Positions 1-8,423 are shown, counted from the stretch's first letter. The stretch is 64,000 bases of DNA from Caulobacter sp. NIBR1757 (GCF_027912495.1 NZ_CP115463.1:682001-746000), one strand, 5' to 3'. Numbers and translations: made by a program. Notes: generated from the sequence alone by a model not told the origin.

Positions 1-90
1 CACGATGGCGTCTGTGGCGGACAGCAGGCGCGGCGCCGGCGCCTCGCGCCAGTCGAACGTGGTCGGCCCGACGGCCATCAGCTGTTGCAT
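1..90 (-). CDS. Zinc-type alcohol dehydrogenase, N-terminal fragment (runs off the window)
   Basis: The first 30 codons of a minus-strand gene are present, beginning at the ATG at 90 and open to the window edge. The N-terminus MQQLMAVGPTTFDWREAPAP followed by RLLSATDAIV resembles the start of medium-chain zinc-dependent alcohol dehydrogenases, where a short beta strand and a W(R)E.P.P segment precede the first metal-binding region. A GGGAGG ribosome-binding site lies about 9 nt upstream. The 152-aa membrane protein gene on the same strand ends 22 nt before it, so the two may be co-transcribed. The catalytic residues lie outside the window, so the assignment rests on N-terminal resemblance only. 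Confidence 0.5.
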   Translation of the reverse strand, partial: MQQLMAVGPTTFDWREAPAPRLLSATDAIV

Positions 91-112
91 GGGATCACGC
101 CTCCCGGGCGGG

Positions 113-571
113 TCAGTGGCCCTGCAATTGGGCAATGTCGTGCAGCAGATCCTCCGCGGGACGCTTGCAGACCCGCAGGGGAACGAACAGCTGCCGGCCG
201 TTCGTCAGGGTCATGACCAGGTAGGACAGCTTGCCAAAGCCTCGCCTGCGGGACTCGACCGTGGCCTCGGCGATATCGGCGACGTTCGTCCGCGAAAACA
301 GCCCGCTCAGATAGACGAGGCGATCATCGTCCAGCCACAGCACGCCCTTGCCGTGGAACAGCGCCAGGAAAAGAAACCCCTGCTCGACGAGGCCCCGCAC
401 CGTGAAGGCGGCCGCCGCCAGCAGCAGGATCATCCAGAGTTCCGCCCCCCTGCCCTGCACGACATCGAGGGTCACGACCCCGGCCAGGGCCAGCAGGATG
501 GCAAGATACAGCAGGGACATCGCCAGGATGGGCCATGTCCGCGCCGGCGAAATCTCAGCGATCGTTCTCAT
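113..571 (-). CDS. Small membrane protein with PH-like C-terminal part, function unknown
   Basis: This 152-aa protein has two hydrophobic segments (about residues 13-36 and 44-63, containing SLLYLAILLALAGVVTL and MILLLAAAAFTV). A soluble part of about 85 residues follows and begins VLWLDDDRLVYLSGLF. Two helices followed by a beta-rich domain with an R/K-rich strand recalls bacterial PH-domain (YdbT/YcxB-like) membrane proteins, but no specific family is recognised. It lies 22 nt upstream of the alcohol dehydrogenase fragment on the same strand, suggesting an operon. No signal peptide cleavage site is evident, so it probably sits in the inner membrane with the C-terminal domain in the cytoplasm. 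Confidence 0.6.
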   Translation of the reverse strand: MRTIAEISPARTWPILAMSLLYLAILLALAGVVTLDVVQGRGAELWMILLLAAAAFTVRGLVEQGFLFLALFHGKGVLWLDDDRLVYLSGLFSRTNVADIAEATVESRRRGFGKLSYLVMTLTNGRQLFVPLRVCKRPAEDLLHDIAQLQGH

Positions 572-774
572 GTCGTCATCCGTGGGCGCCGTTCGGGGGA
601 GATCCGAGGCTGCAGGACTGACGAGAATCTCCGCCCGCGCCAGCCTGCGCGAGGGGCGTGTTGGTCAATGATCAGACCGAATTCGCCAAAGGCGGTGACG
701 ACGCCCCGGCGTCCGGTTTGGCCCCCTGAACTGTCCGGTTCGACCCTTGCGGGCGATGGGGGCCGGCGGCTGCA

Positions 775-3336
775 ATGGCGGGCCAGCCAACCCTGTCCCG
801 GACACCATCCATGCCCCTCGCCGCCGTCATCAATGTCTCCGCCCTCAACGGAGCCGATGGCTTCCAGATCAGCGGCGCGGCCGTGGACGATTATACCGGC
901 AGGCTGGTGGCGGCGATCGGCGACATCAACGCCGACGGCATCGTCGACTTCATGGTCAGCGCCGCGGGCCTGGACGGCAACGTGGCCAACTCGGGCGGCG
1001 CCTATGTGATCTTCGGCCGGACGAGCGGCTTTCCGGCCGACCTCAACGTTTCGACGCTGAACGGGACCAACGGCTTCCGGATTTCGGGCGAGGTCCTGAC
1101 CTACGCCAGCGCAGGCGCGACCGGTAACGCGATCTCGGCGGCGGGCGACATCAACGGCGACGGCATCGCCGACCTGATCATCGGCACCCCGGTGGCGTCC
1201 TCCAACGATTTCCAATCGGGAGCAGCCTGGGTCCTGTTCGGCCGCAATACGGCTGTCGCGGGGGGCTTCGCCAGCACGGTGGACCTGACCACCCTGAACG
1301 GCGCCGATGGCTTCCAGATCAACGGCGTCGGGGCGCAGACCGGCGGAGGCTCAACCGTCAGCGCGGCCGGCGACGTGAACGGCGATGGTTTCGACGACCT
1401 GCTGTTCACCGCCTACCGCACGGCCACGAACGGGGCGCTGTCGGGCACGACCTATGTGGTGTTTGGCCGCGACACAGCCGTGTCGGGGACGTTCGCGGCC
1501 AACCTGGAGCTCAGCAGCCTGAACGGCACCAACGGCTTCCGCATCCAGGGCGCGGCGGCCGGCGAATACTCCGGCTTCGCCGCCAGCGCGGCGGGCGATA
1601 TCAACCACGACGGCATCGACGACCTGCTGATCGGAGCCCTCAGCTCGGACGTCGCCGGCGACAACACCGGCGCCGCCTATGTCGTCTACGGCAAGAACAC
1701 GGCCGTCTCGGGCGCCTTCGCCGCCGATGTGCAGCTGAGCGGCCTCAATGGCGCCAACGGCTTCCGCATGACCGGCGTCAATGCGCAGGACGCGGCCGGC
1801 GTCAGCGTGGCTGCCGCCGGCGACATCAACGGTGACGGCATCGACGACCTCGTCATCGGCGCCCATGCCAGCGACAACGGCGGCGACTACTCCGGATCGA
1901 CCTATGTGGTGTTCGGCCGCAATACCGCCGTTTCAGGCGCCTTCGCCGCCAGCTTCAGCCTGTCGTCCCTGAACGGCGCCAACGGCTTCCGCCTGGACGG
2001 CCTCGAACGGGACTACAGCGGCCGGTCGGTTTCGGCGGCCGGCGACGTCAATGGCGACGGCATCGACGACCTGCTGATCGGCGCCTATCGCTCGGATGCG
2101 ACAGCGGCTTATGCCGGCGGGGCCTACCTGCTGTTCGGCCGGACCACCGGCTTCGCCGCCGCCATCAGCCTGGGCAGCCTGGATGGGACCACGGGAGTGC
2201 AGATTAACGGGGAGTTCGGGGGCGACAATTTCGGCATCGATGTCTCGGCCGGCGACGTCAACGGCGATGGCCTGAGCGACCTGATCATCGGCGCCGGTTA
2301 CGCAGACCCCAATGGCGCCAACTCCGGCGCCGCCTACGTTATCTTCGGCCAGCAGGGCGCCTTCGTCGGCACGCCAGCCGACCAGACCTACAGCGGCGGA
2401 GCCGGAGCGGACTCTCTGGCGGGCCTTGGCGGCAAGGATACGCTGAGCGGCCTGGGCGGTGACGACATCCTCGACGGCGGGGCCGACAACGACGTCCTCT
2501 ACGGCGGCGACGGGGCGGACGACCTGATCGGCGGGGCCGGCAGCGACATCCTGAACGGCGACGACGGCAACGATGAGCTGAACGGCGGCGACGGCTCCGA
2601 CAAGCTGTTCGGCGGCATCGGGACCGATCTGCTGATCGGCGGCCTCGGCAACGACCGCATGGACGGCGGCGCCGGCGTCGATACCCTGAACGGCAACGAC
2701 GGCAACGATTACCTGGACGGCGGCCTGGGCGCCGACGTCCTGCGTGGCGGCCTGCTGAACGACGTCTACATCGTCGATGACGCGGGCGATCAGACGATCG
2801 AACTGATGGGCGAAGGCTATGACATCGTCCGCACCGGCCTGGCCTGGACCCTGGGGGACAATCTCGAGGGGCTGGAGCTGCAGGGCGCGGGCAATGTCGC
2901 CGGAACCGGCAATGGCGGGGCCAACAACCTGCAGGGCAACAGCGGGAACAACCTGCTGTCCGGCCTGGCCGGCGTTGACACGATCAACGGCAATGACGGG
3001 GCCGACACCATCGTCGGCGGGGCCGGCAACGATCTGCTGCGCGGCGGGCTGGGGGCCGATACCTTCCGTGTCGCCCACGCCTTCGGCGGCGTGCTGGAGA
3101 CCGACCAGATCTACGACTTCAGCGACGCCGAGGGCGACATCATGGACTTCTCGGGGGCCTATGCCGGGACCCTGGCCCAGGTGGCGAGCTTCACCCGCCA
3201 CGCCGGCGAGATGACCCTGACCTTCGCCGGCGGGATCACCACCGTGCGGCTGGACATCGATGGCAACGGGGTCGCCGACTACCAGGTCAAGATCAACGGC
3301 GATGTGACGGGCGACTGGAGCGGCTGGCTGCTGTAG
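775..3336 (+). CDS. Secreted FG-GAP beta-propeller / RTX calcium-binding protein
   Basis: This 853-aa protein has two modules. Residues about 15-540 hold seven FG-GAP/integrin-alpha-like units, each with a calcium loop such as GDINGDGIADLIIG or GDVNGDGIDDLLIG, consistent with a seven-bladed propeller. From about residue 545 there are many glycine/aspartate nonapeptides (GGxGxDxLxG type, e.g. GGAGSDILNGDDGNDELNGG), the calcium-binding parallel beta-roll of RTX proteins. The C-terminus is rich in acidic and aromatic residues, as in type I secretion substrates, and there is no N-terminal signal peptide. Export by a type I (ABC/MFP/OMP) system is inferred; none is encoded nearby. The ATG at 775 is chosen because of the G-rich stretch upstream; an in-frame ATG at 811 is an alternative. 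A surface or adhesin role is plausible but not shown. Confidence 0.88.
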   Translation: MAGQPTLSRTPSMPLAAVINVSALNGADGFQISGAAVDDYTGRLVAAIGDINADGIVDFMVSAAGLDGNVANSGGAYVIFGRTSGFPADLNVSTLNGTNGFRISGEVLTYASAGATGNAISAAGDINGDGIADLIIGTPVASSNDFQSGAAWVLFGRNTAVAGGFASTVDLTTLNGADGFQINGVGAQTGGGSTVSAAGDVNGDGFDDLLFTAYRTATNGALSGTTYVVFGRDTAVSGTFAANLELSSLNGTNGFRIQGAAAGEYSGFAASAAGDINHDGIDDLLIGALSSDVAGDNTGAAYVVYGKNTAVSGAFAADVQLSGLNGANGFRMTGVNAQDAAGVSVAAAGDINGDGIDDLVIGAHASDNGGDYSGSTYVVFGRNTAVSGAFAASFSLSSLNGANGFRLDGLERDYSGRSVSAAGDVNGDGIDDLLIGAYRSDATAAYAGGAYLLFGRTTGFAAAISLGSLDGTTGVQINGEFGGDNFGIDVSAGDVNGDGLSDLIIGAGYADPNGANSGAAYVIFGQQGAFVGTPADQTYSGGAGADSLAGLGGKDTLSGLGGDDILDGGADNDVLYGGDGADDLIGGAGSDILNGDDGNDELNGGDGSDKLFGGIGTDLLIGGLGNDRMDGGAGVDTLNGNDGNDYLDGGLGADVLRGGLLNDVYIVDDAGDQTIELMGEGYDIVRTGLAWTLGDNLEGLELQGAGNVAGTGNGGANNLQGNSGNNLLSGLAGVDTINGNDGADTIVGGAGNDLLRGGLGADTFRVAHAFGGVLETDQIYDFSDAEGDIMDFSGAYAGTLAQVASFTRHAGEMTLTFAGGITTVRLDIDGNGVADYQVKINGDVTGDWSGWLL

Positions 3337-3344
3337 CGGCCGCC

Positions 3345-3704
3345 TCAGGACAGGGCGTAGGTGGCGATCGACAGGGACACCTTGCCCTCAGGCGTGAAGA
3401 CGAAGGTCTCGGCCGCCTGGCGTCCCGTCTGGTTGGTGTAGAGGATGGTCAGGGCGCCCCGGCCCAGGAGCACCGTCCGCAGCTCGAACCGCAGATCGGG
3501 CGCCAGCGCGAGCGCCTGCCGCCAGTAGGCGCCGAGCGCGGCCAGTCCGGTGACCGATGATCGATCTTCGCCCGTGACGCGTGCGATCATCGGCGAATGG
3601 AAGACGACGTCGTCGGCGTAGTGAGCCAGGATGGCGTCAAGATCCTGGGCGTTCCAACCCGCGATCCAGTTTTCGGCGAACTTCGTCAGCTCATGCCTAT
3701 CCAT
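3345..3704 (-). CDS. NTF2-like / SnoaL-like domain protein
   Basis: This 119-aa protein of the nuclear transport factor 2 fold has the typical start FAENWIAGWNAQDLDAILAH, followed by YADDVVFHSPM and a central GLAALGAYWRQAL helix. The family includes ketosteroid isomerase-like enzymes and many small-molecule-binding proteins, and no catalytic residue can be assigned here. It is the last gene of a minus-strand run (hydrolase, tautomerase, SDR, NmrA-like, this gene) and starts 18 nt after the NmrA-like gene ends. It probably shares their promoter. Its stop lies 8 nt from the stop of the convergent RTX gene. Confidence 0.8.
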   Translation of the reverse strand: MDRHELTKFAENWIAGWNAQDLDAILAHYADDVVFHSPMIARVTGEDRSSVTGLAALGAYWRQALALAPDLRFELRTVLLGRGALTILYTNQTGRQAAETFVFTPEGKVSLSIATYALS

Positions 3705-3722
3705 GGCGCCAACTCCCCCTCA

Positions 3723-4628
3723 TCATAGCCCACGACCCAACCGGCCAGCCCGAATGACGTCGAGGATGGACGTCGGCTTTTCGCCCGTGATGCGCTCGAA
3801 CAGATCGTTCATCGGGATAGGTCGCCGCAAGGCCAGCCCGACAGAGGAAATATGATCCGCCATGGCCGGGTTCAGCCGAGCATCCGTGAGCGACCGCTGC
3901 GTGAGAAGGTCGGTCCATTCCCTGCGGGACACGGTCTCATGCCGGATCAACCGACCCAGCTTTTCCGTCAGGGCCTGCGCAATCTCGCCGTGGCTGACCT
4001 GCGCTCCACCGCTGGGATAGATGGTGGTCTCGCCCTCGAGACGCTCCGGGTGGAGCAGGGCCGCCACCGCAAGCCTGCCCGCATCATCACCCGTGATCCA
4101 GCTCAGCGGGGCGTCGCCGAACGAATTCCGCAGCACACCGCCCTCGGCAAGGTCCTGGCGATGCAGCAACTCGATGTTCTCGGCGAATAGCGCGGCGACC
4201 CGGAGATTGATGGTCGCCAGATCAGCCCATTGCAGGACTTCTTCCGCGAGCCAGTGCGCTCGACCAAGCTCGGACGGGCCGTCTGGCCGCGAGACGCCCA
4301 TCGACATGACGACGACCTGCTTCAGGCCCGCCTCGCGGGCGGCGGAGGCGAAATTGGCCGCTCCATCGACCACGCCCGCCGCGATCGGATAGGTGAAGTA
4401 GGCTGCGGTGACGCCAGCAAGGGCCGGCGCCAGGGAACGACGGTCATGAAGATCACCGACGATGGTCTCAATGCCGCGGGCGGCCAGTGCCCGCGCGCGA
4501 TCATCGTCACGCCGGACAAGCGCGCGAACGTTATGGCCACGCGCCTTCAACTCGGTCGCCACGAAGTGGCCCGTTCCCCCGTGTAGACCTGTCGCGCCCA
4601 GCACAAGAAAAGACTGTCCGTCACGCAT
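3723..4628 (-). CDS. NmrA-like NAD(P)-binding protein
   Basis: This 301-aa atypical short-chain dehydrogenase has the N-terminal nucleotide-binding motif VLGATGLHGGTGHFVATELK, the GATGxxG form typical of NmrA/HSCARG and quinone-oxidoreductase-2-like proteins. An R-R-D-D segment after strand 2 (ALVRRDDDRARALAARG) would suit NADP binding. The usual YxxxK catalytic pair is not evident, as in redox-sensing NmrA relatives. It is followed closely by the NTF2-like gene and preceded by the SDR gene with a 44-nt gap. An enzyme role or an NADP-sensing role in the same operon are both possible. Confidence 0.8.
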   Translation of the reverse strand: MRDGQSFLVLGATGLHGGTGHFVATELKARGHNVRALVRRDDDRARALAARGIETIVGDLHDRRSLAPALAGVTAAYFTYPIAAGVVDGAANFASAAREAGLKQVVVMSMGVSRPDGPSELGRAHWLAEEVLQWADLATINLRVAALFAENIELLHRQDLAEGGVLRNSFGDAPLSWITGDDAGRLAVAALLHPERLEGETTIYPSGGAQVSHGEIAQALTEKLGRLIRHETVSRREWTDLLTQRSLTDARLNPAMADHISSVGLALRRPIPMNDLFERITGEKPTSILDVIRAGRLGRGL

Positions 4629-4672
4629 CGGCTACCTCGTCACACTGTCTGAAGGGTTCGAAATTCACACGA

Positions 4673-5464
4673 CTAGCGATAGTGCTCGGCCGTCTGTCCG
4701 GAGAGCGTCGAGGCCATGAATTGCCGCCTCAGCGACTCCATTTTTTCCCAGACCTCAGGGTCGAGAAGGGACGGCATGGTGACCGGTTCCCCCCTGTCCA
4801 GCCCGATCATGGCGGCGCCGACAAGCTGATCAGCGGACAGATAGCTGGAGTCCGGAAACACCGACCCGTCCATGCCCTGCGAGCTGAAGAACTCCGTTCG
4901 GACGGGCCCGGGCATGACGAGCTGGATGCGAACCGCGCTCTCGGCGAACTCCAGCTGCAACGACCGGGTGAAGTTGAGGACGAAGGCCTTCGATCCACTG
5001 TAGGCCGCCGCCGCCGGGGACGGCGCAAAGGCGAGGACCGAACCGATGTTGACCAGAAACCCCTCTCCTCGCGCCTTGAAGCCAGCGACGGCGGCGCGAG
5101 ACAGGCGGGCCAGGGCAACGACGTTGAGCCGGATATTGCGCTCCAGCACTTGCGACGAGGCGGCGGTGATCGGCCCCAGCCCGCCGGCGCCAGCATTGTT
5201 CACCAGCCCGCAAAACGCCTCCTGCTCCAGCCGACGCTCAAGGCTCTCCAGGTGGTCGACGTTCTCGAGGTCGGCGACCAGGACCTCGACGTCAGCGTCC
5301 CTTTCGGACCGCAGACGGTCGGCCAACTCGTCCAGCCGCTCCTTGCGGCGCGCAACGAGGGTGAGGCTGTAGCCGAGTTCGGCAAGGCGCCGCGCATAGG
5401 CGGCCCCGATGCCGGAGGAAGCGCCGGTGACCATCACCCGGCCGGTCCTGGGATAGCGTGACAT
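4673..5464 (-). CDS. Short-chain dehydrogenase/reductase (SDR)
   Basis: This classical SDR of 263 aa has TGASSGIGAAYARRLAELGY at the N-terminus (cofactor loop), NNAGAGG in the middle, and a serine in NIGSVLAF followed by the catalytic YSGSK motif. The arginine-rich VARRKERL segment after strand 2 suggests NADP(H). The start is set at the ATG at 5464 because CGGAGG sits 6-7 nt upstream; the ATG at 5470 would have no spacing from that site. It begins 14 nt after the tautomerase gene ends, so translation is probably coupled. The substrate is unknown; the neighbours point to a small catabolic or detoxification pathway. Confidence 0.88.
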   Translation of the reverse strand: MSRYPRTGRVMVTGASSGIGAAYARRLAELGYSLTLVARRKERLDELADRLRSERDADVEVLVADLENVDHLESLERRLEQEAFCGLVNNAGAGGLGPITAASSQVLERNIRLNVVALARLSRAAVAGFKARGEGFLVNIGSVLAFAPSPAAAAYSGSKAFVLNFTRSLQLEFAESAVRIQLVMPGPVRTEFFSSQGMDGSVFPDSSYLSADQLVGAAMIGLDRGEPVTMPSLLDPEVWEKMESLRRQFMASTLSGQTAEHYR

Positions 5465-5478
5465 CGTCATCCTCCGGT

Positions 5479-5907
5479 TCAGTCGTGGGTGCGCGGCGAG
5501 GCGCGGTTTTCGGCCATCCAGCGCTTCTCGTCCTCGGTGCCTTCCCTGGGCGGGAAGTAGCCCTGGATGGTCCACAGATCGAACGGGGTCTCATCGACGT
5601 GCAGCTCCCAGCCGTAGCCACGGTCGGCGACGTAGGGGGCGAAGATCTTGTTCATCCGCTCGAAGAACCGGACCTTGACCTCGTCCGACGGGAAGGTCCG
5701 GGCGATATGGTCCACCCAGATGCGGACGAAATCGTTGCGCGGCTCGCCGCCGATGTAGAAGTCGTCGGCCGCGACCTCCTGGAAGACGACGCCGACATAG
5801 AACCGGGGCATGCCGCGCGCATAGACGTCGGACAGGGCCTGCGAGATGGCCTTCTTGTCTTCGGGCGAATACGCGCCGACGGGGTGATAGATTTTCCACA
5901 GAGGCAT
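5479..5907 (-). CDS. Tautomerase superfamily protein, cis-3-chloroacrylate dehalogenase-like
   Basis: This 142-aa protein starts MPLWKIYHPVGAYSPEDKKA. Proline directly after Met is the catalytic base of the tautomerase superfamily once Met is removed. The length of about 140 residues, the VVFQEVAADDFYIGG stretch and the late DETP segment match the cis-CaaD-like (Tautomerase_3) group rather than 60-aa 4-oxalocrotonate tautomerases. The glutamate of DETP would correspond to cis-CaaD Glu114. Of the two arginines used by cis-CaaD only one seems aligned (DHIARTF), so true dehalogenase activity is uncertain. It sits between the hydrolase (35 nt upstream) and the SDR (14 nt downstream). Confidence 0.8.
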   Translation of the reverse strand: MPLWKIYHPVGAYSPEDKKAISQALSDVYARGMPRFYVGVVFQEVAADDFYIGGEPRNDFVRIWVDHIARTFPSDEVKVRFFERMNKIFAPYVADRGYGWELHVDETPFDLWTIQGYFPPREGTEDEKRWMAENRASPRTHD

Positions 5908-5942
5908 GGGTCGCTCCCGCTATTGGGGTGATGAAGGGGGGG

Positions 5943-6806
5943 TCAGTTGAGGCCGTGAACCAGCAGGAAGCCGGCCAGGGCCGACACCACGCGGCCCGGT
6001 TGTTCCTGCTGCACGAAGTGGCCGACGCCCGGCCAGGCGTGCAGCGTCAGCGGCGCCTCGACCCAGTCCCAGACCCCGTTCAGGCCCTCGGGCAAGGCGT
6101 AGGCGTCGGCCAGGCCGTGGATCAGCAGGGTCGGCGCCTTGACCGGCGGCGGCGTCGATTCCCACACCCGATAGGGCGGAGCCGGGAACTGCATCCGGTA
6201 GTAGTTCATCGGCGCGCCCAGATCGGTGCGGGCGAAGGCCTCGTCATGGCGGACGCGGTAGGCCGGATCGGTGATCCAGGCGCCAAGGCGCTCCAGCGGC
6301 GTGGCCCGCTCGGCCCCCGGCTGCTGGAAGGCGCGGACATAGGCGCTGGCCGCCTCCTGCCTGGGGTTGGTGGCCAGTTCGCGGGCGATGGCCCAGGGGT
6401 GGGGCATGTCCATGACCACCAGTCCCTCGACCAGGTCGGGCCGGATCATCGCCACCTGCCAGGCCAGCCAGCCGCCCCAGTCGTGGCCGACCAGCACCGC
6501 GCTCTTGGCGCCGCAGGCCTCGATGGCCGCCGCCACGTCGCCGACCAGGGACGCCAGGTCGTACGCGTTGGGGTTCAACGGCTGGTCCGACAGGTTGAAG
6601 CCCCGCAGGTCCATGGCGGCGACCCGGTGAGTCTTCAGGAAGGGCGCCATGACCGCGTGCCAGGTCAGCCAGTGATCCGGGAAGCCATGGATGAACAGCA
6701 TCAACCGACCGACCCCGGCCGTCGCCACATGGATCTTCGTGGCCCCGTTGCGCGCATAGCGGTGGTCCACGGCCTGTTCGATCTGGGTCAGGGTATCGGA
6801 CGACAT
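5943..6806 (-). CDS. Alpha/beta hydrolase, epoxide hydrolase / haloalkane dehalogenase type
   Basis: This 287-aa alpha/beta-fold hydrolase has the oxyanion motif HGFPDHWLTW, the nucleophile elbow GHDWGG (Asp nucleophile followed by Trp) and a C-terminal PGVGHFVQQEQP carrying the catalytic histidine. An aspartate nucleophile marks epoxide hydrolases and haloalkane dehalogenases rather than esterases. The cap region contains MNYYRMQF, and its tyrosines could serve an epoxide hydrolase. It is the first gene of the minus-strand set and starts just inside the intergenic region that carries two TetR-type inverted repeats. An inducible xenobiotic or aldehyde/epoxide-detoxifying role is inferred, not shown. 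Confidence 0.85.
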   Translation of the reverse strand: MSSDTLTQIEQAVDHRYARNGATKIHVATAGVGRLMLFIHGFPDHWLTWHAVMAPFLKTHRVAAMDLRGFNLSDQPLNPNAYDLASLVGDVAAAIEACGAKSAVLVGHDWGGWLAWQVAMIRPDLVEGLVVMDMPHPWAIARELATNPRQEAASAYVRAFQQPGAERATPLERLGAWITDPAYRVRHDEAFARTDLGAPMNYYRMQFPAPPYRVWESTPPPVKAPTLLIHGLADAYALPEGLNGVWDWVEAPLTLHAWPGVGHFVQQEQPGRVVSALAGFLLVHGLN

Positions 6807-6823
6807 CGGAAGCTCCCTCCTGT

Positions 6824-6871
6824 TAGATGTTGTTCATCATCTATTTTTAGATTAGATGTCAGTCAACATCT
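6824..6871. promoter_or_regulatory. Twin inverted-repeat operators between hydrolase operon and tetR
   Basis: Two palindromic sites share the half-site AGATG. The first is TAGATG (6824-6829), 8 nt, CATCTA (6838-6843). The second is AGATGT (6854-6859), 6 nt, ACATCT (6866-6871), only 20 nt before the TTG start of the TetR gene. They lie in the divergent promoter region, where a TetR repressor normally controls itself and the facing operon. The AT-rich character contrasts with the surrounding GC-rich DNA. Confidence 0.7.
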
Positions 6872-6891
6872 TTTTTCGCAGGAGGTCGGCC

Positions 6892-7479
6892 TTGCGTGTC
6901 AGCCGTGATCAGGCCCGTCAGAACCGCCAGCGCGTGGTCGCCACGTCGAGCGCCCTGTTTCGGGAGAAGGGTGTCGAAGGCGTCGGAATCAGCGAGCTGA
7001 TGAGCGAGGCTGGCCTGACCCACGGCGGCTTCTACAAACAGTTCGGCTCCAAGGCCGAGCTCATCGAGGAAGCCTGTTCCTTGGCGCTCGACGACACCAT
7101 GGCCTTCTGGGACGGCTATCTGGAGGGCGCCGCCGAGCCGCGGGCCCGGTTCATCCGGGCCTATCTGTCACACCAACAGCGGGACCGTGTAGGCGAAGGC
7201 TGCCTGCTGCCGGCGTTGGCAGGTGAAGCCCGGCGGGAAACGCCCGCCATTCGCGGCGTCTTCACACGGGCGATCCGGTCCTACGCGGATCGACTGGACC
7301 AACCGGTAGAGGCGCGAACCGGCCAGACGCGCGCCGAGGCTCTTTCGACACTCTCGGAAATGGTCGGCGCCATACTCCTCGCCCGCGTCACGGACGACCG
7401 TCAGCTCTCTGATGAAATACTGGACGCCGCCCGGCGGCATATTCTCGGTGCTGAGCCGAACGGGGACTCAACCCGGTAG
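6892..7479 (+). CDS. TetR-family transcriptional regulator
   Basis: This protein of about 195 aa begins at a TTG codon at 6892, chosen because AGGAGG (6880-6885) stands 6 nt upstream. The in-frame ATG at 6856 lies inside the second operator and has no ribosome-binding site. The N-terminal helix-turn-helix reads GISELMSEAGLTHGGFYKQF, with the FGSKAELIEEA segment that follows in TetR proteins, and the C-terminal half (ligand-binding, dimerising) is variable. It is divergent from the alpha/beta hydrolase operon and most likely represses that operon and itself. Its last 12 nt overlap the 3' end of the convergent serine acetyltransferase gene. Confidence 0.9.
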   Translation: MRVSRDQARQNRQRVVATSSALFREKGVEGVGISELMSEAGLTHGGFYKQFGSKAELIEEACSLALDDTMAFWDGYLEGAAEPRARFIRAYLSHQQRDRVGEGCLLPALAGEARRETPAIRGVFTRAIRSYADRLDQPVEARTGQTRAEALSTLSEMVGAILLARVTDDRQLSDEILDAARRHILGAEPNGDSTR

Positions 7480-8319
7480 TTGGTGACCGACAAGCCCCTC
7501 GTCGATCGTCCTGGCCGGCGCGGCGCGAGGGTCGCGGTTGACCAGTCTGGCGGGAACGCCGACGGCCGTGCAGCCGGCCGGAACAGACCTGAGCAGGACC
7601 GACCCCGCCGCCACCTTCGCGTCGTCGCCGATACTGATATCGCCCAGCACCGTTGCATCGGCCGAGAGCAGGACGCCGTTCCCGATCCTGGGATGGCGGT
7701 GGCCGCGATTGGAGCCGACTCCGCCGAGGGTCACGCCCTGCAGTATAGAGACACGGTCACCGACGATGGCGGTCTCGCCTATGACGACGCCGACTCCATG
7801 GTCGATGAAGACCCCCCGGCCGATACAGGCGGCAGGATGGATATCGATGTGGAACAGTGCGCTGGAGCGACTCTGCAGCCAGGCGGCCAACGTCTCCCGA
7901 CCCGTGACTTGCAGGACATTCGCGATGCGGTGGGTCTGCAACCCCAGGAATCCTTTGAAGAACAGGAATGGCTTGAGATAGCCAGCGGAGGCCGGGTCGC
8001 GCTCTACGATGGCGTTGAGGTCATGCTCGGCCATCTCGACGATCGAAGGGACGGCTTCGTAGACGCCGTCAATGATCCGCCCAAGACTCATCGCCTCCAA
8101 CGTCTCATCACCGAGTTTGCGAGCGAGGTTGCGGCTCAGCGCGCCACCCAGGCTATTGACGTTCAAGATCGTCGCCGCCAGCAGGCTCGCCATTGCCGCA
8201 TCCGTTGCGGCGGCGCGGGTTGCTTCCTGGTGGAGCAATGGCCAGACCAGCAGCCCCAACGGATCTGCGTTGTCGGATCGTTGACTCATCGCGCCGGGCT
8301 CTGCTGTGGGGTCCGCCAT
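7468..8319 (-). CDS. cysE: Serine O-acetyltransferase (CysE/EpsC type)
   Basis: This 283-aa enzyme has an N-terminal alpha-helical region (to about 150) and a C-terminal left-handed beta-helix of hexapeptide repeats. The serine/acetyl-CoA site reads FHIDIHPAACIGRGVFIDHG followed by VGVVIGETAIVGD and GVTLGG, which is characteristic of serine acetyltransferases. It makes O-acetylserine from serine and acetyl-CoA in cysteine synthesis. No cysteine synthase gene is nearby. The ATG at 8319 is used; ATG 8289 (MSQRSDNADPL) is a possible shorter start, since neither has a strong ribosome-binding site. The 3' end overlaps the convergent TetR gene by 12 nt. Confidence 0.85.
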   Translation of the reverse strand: MADPTAEPGAMSQRSDNADPLGLLVWPLLHQEATRAAATDAAMASLLAATILNVNSLGGALSRNLARKLGDETLEAMSLGRIIDGVYEAVPSIVEMAEHDLNAIVERDPASAGYLKPFLFFKGFLGLQTHRIANVLQVTGRETLAAWLQSRSSALFHIDIHPAACIGRGVFIDHGVGVVIGETAIVGDRVSILQGVTLGGVGSNRGHRHPRIGNGVLLSADATVLGDISIGDDAKVAAGSVLLRSVPAGCTAVGVPARLVNRDPRAAPARTIDEGLVGHQLPG

Positions 8320-8423
8320 GAGCCTGAACCCCCGGCGGCGATCGCGCCAGCGGCGGATCGGCCAAAAGACAGTGCCGTACTTGTCAGCCCCGCCGCATGG
8401 CCGGTGGAGACCTCAGCCGCCCC

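Noticed and set aside
568..1215. 215-aa minus-strand open frame across the RTX gene start
   Set aside because: It is the antisense shadow of the FG-GAP repeats; repeated V-A-V-D-V-A-G patterns come from the opposite strand of GDINGDG codons.
1933..3201. 422-aa minus-strand frame opposite the RTX domain
   Set aside because: Low-complexity mirror of Gly/Asp repeats, no start signals, fully inside a clear gene.
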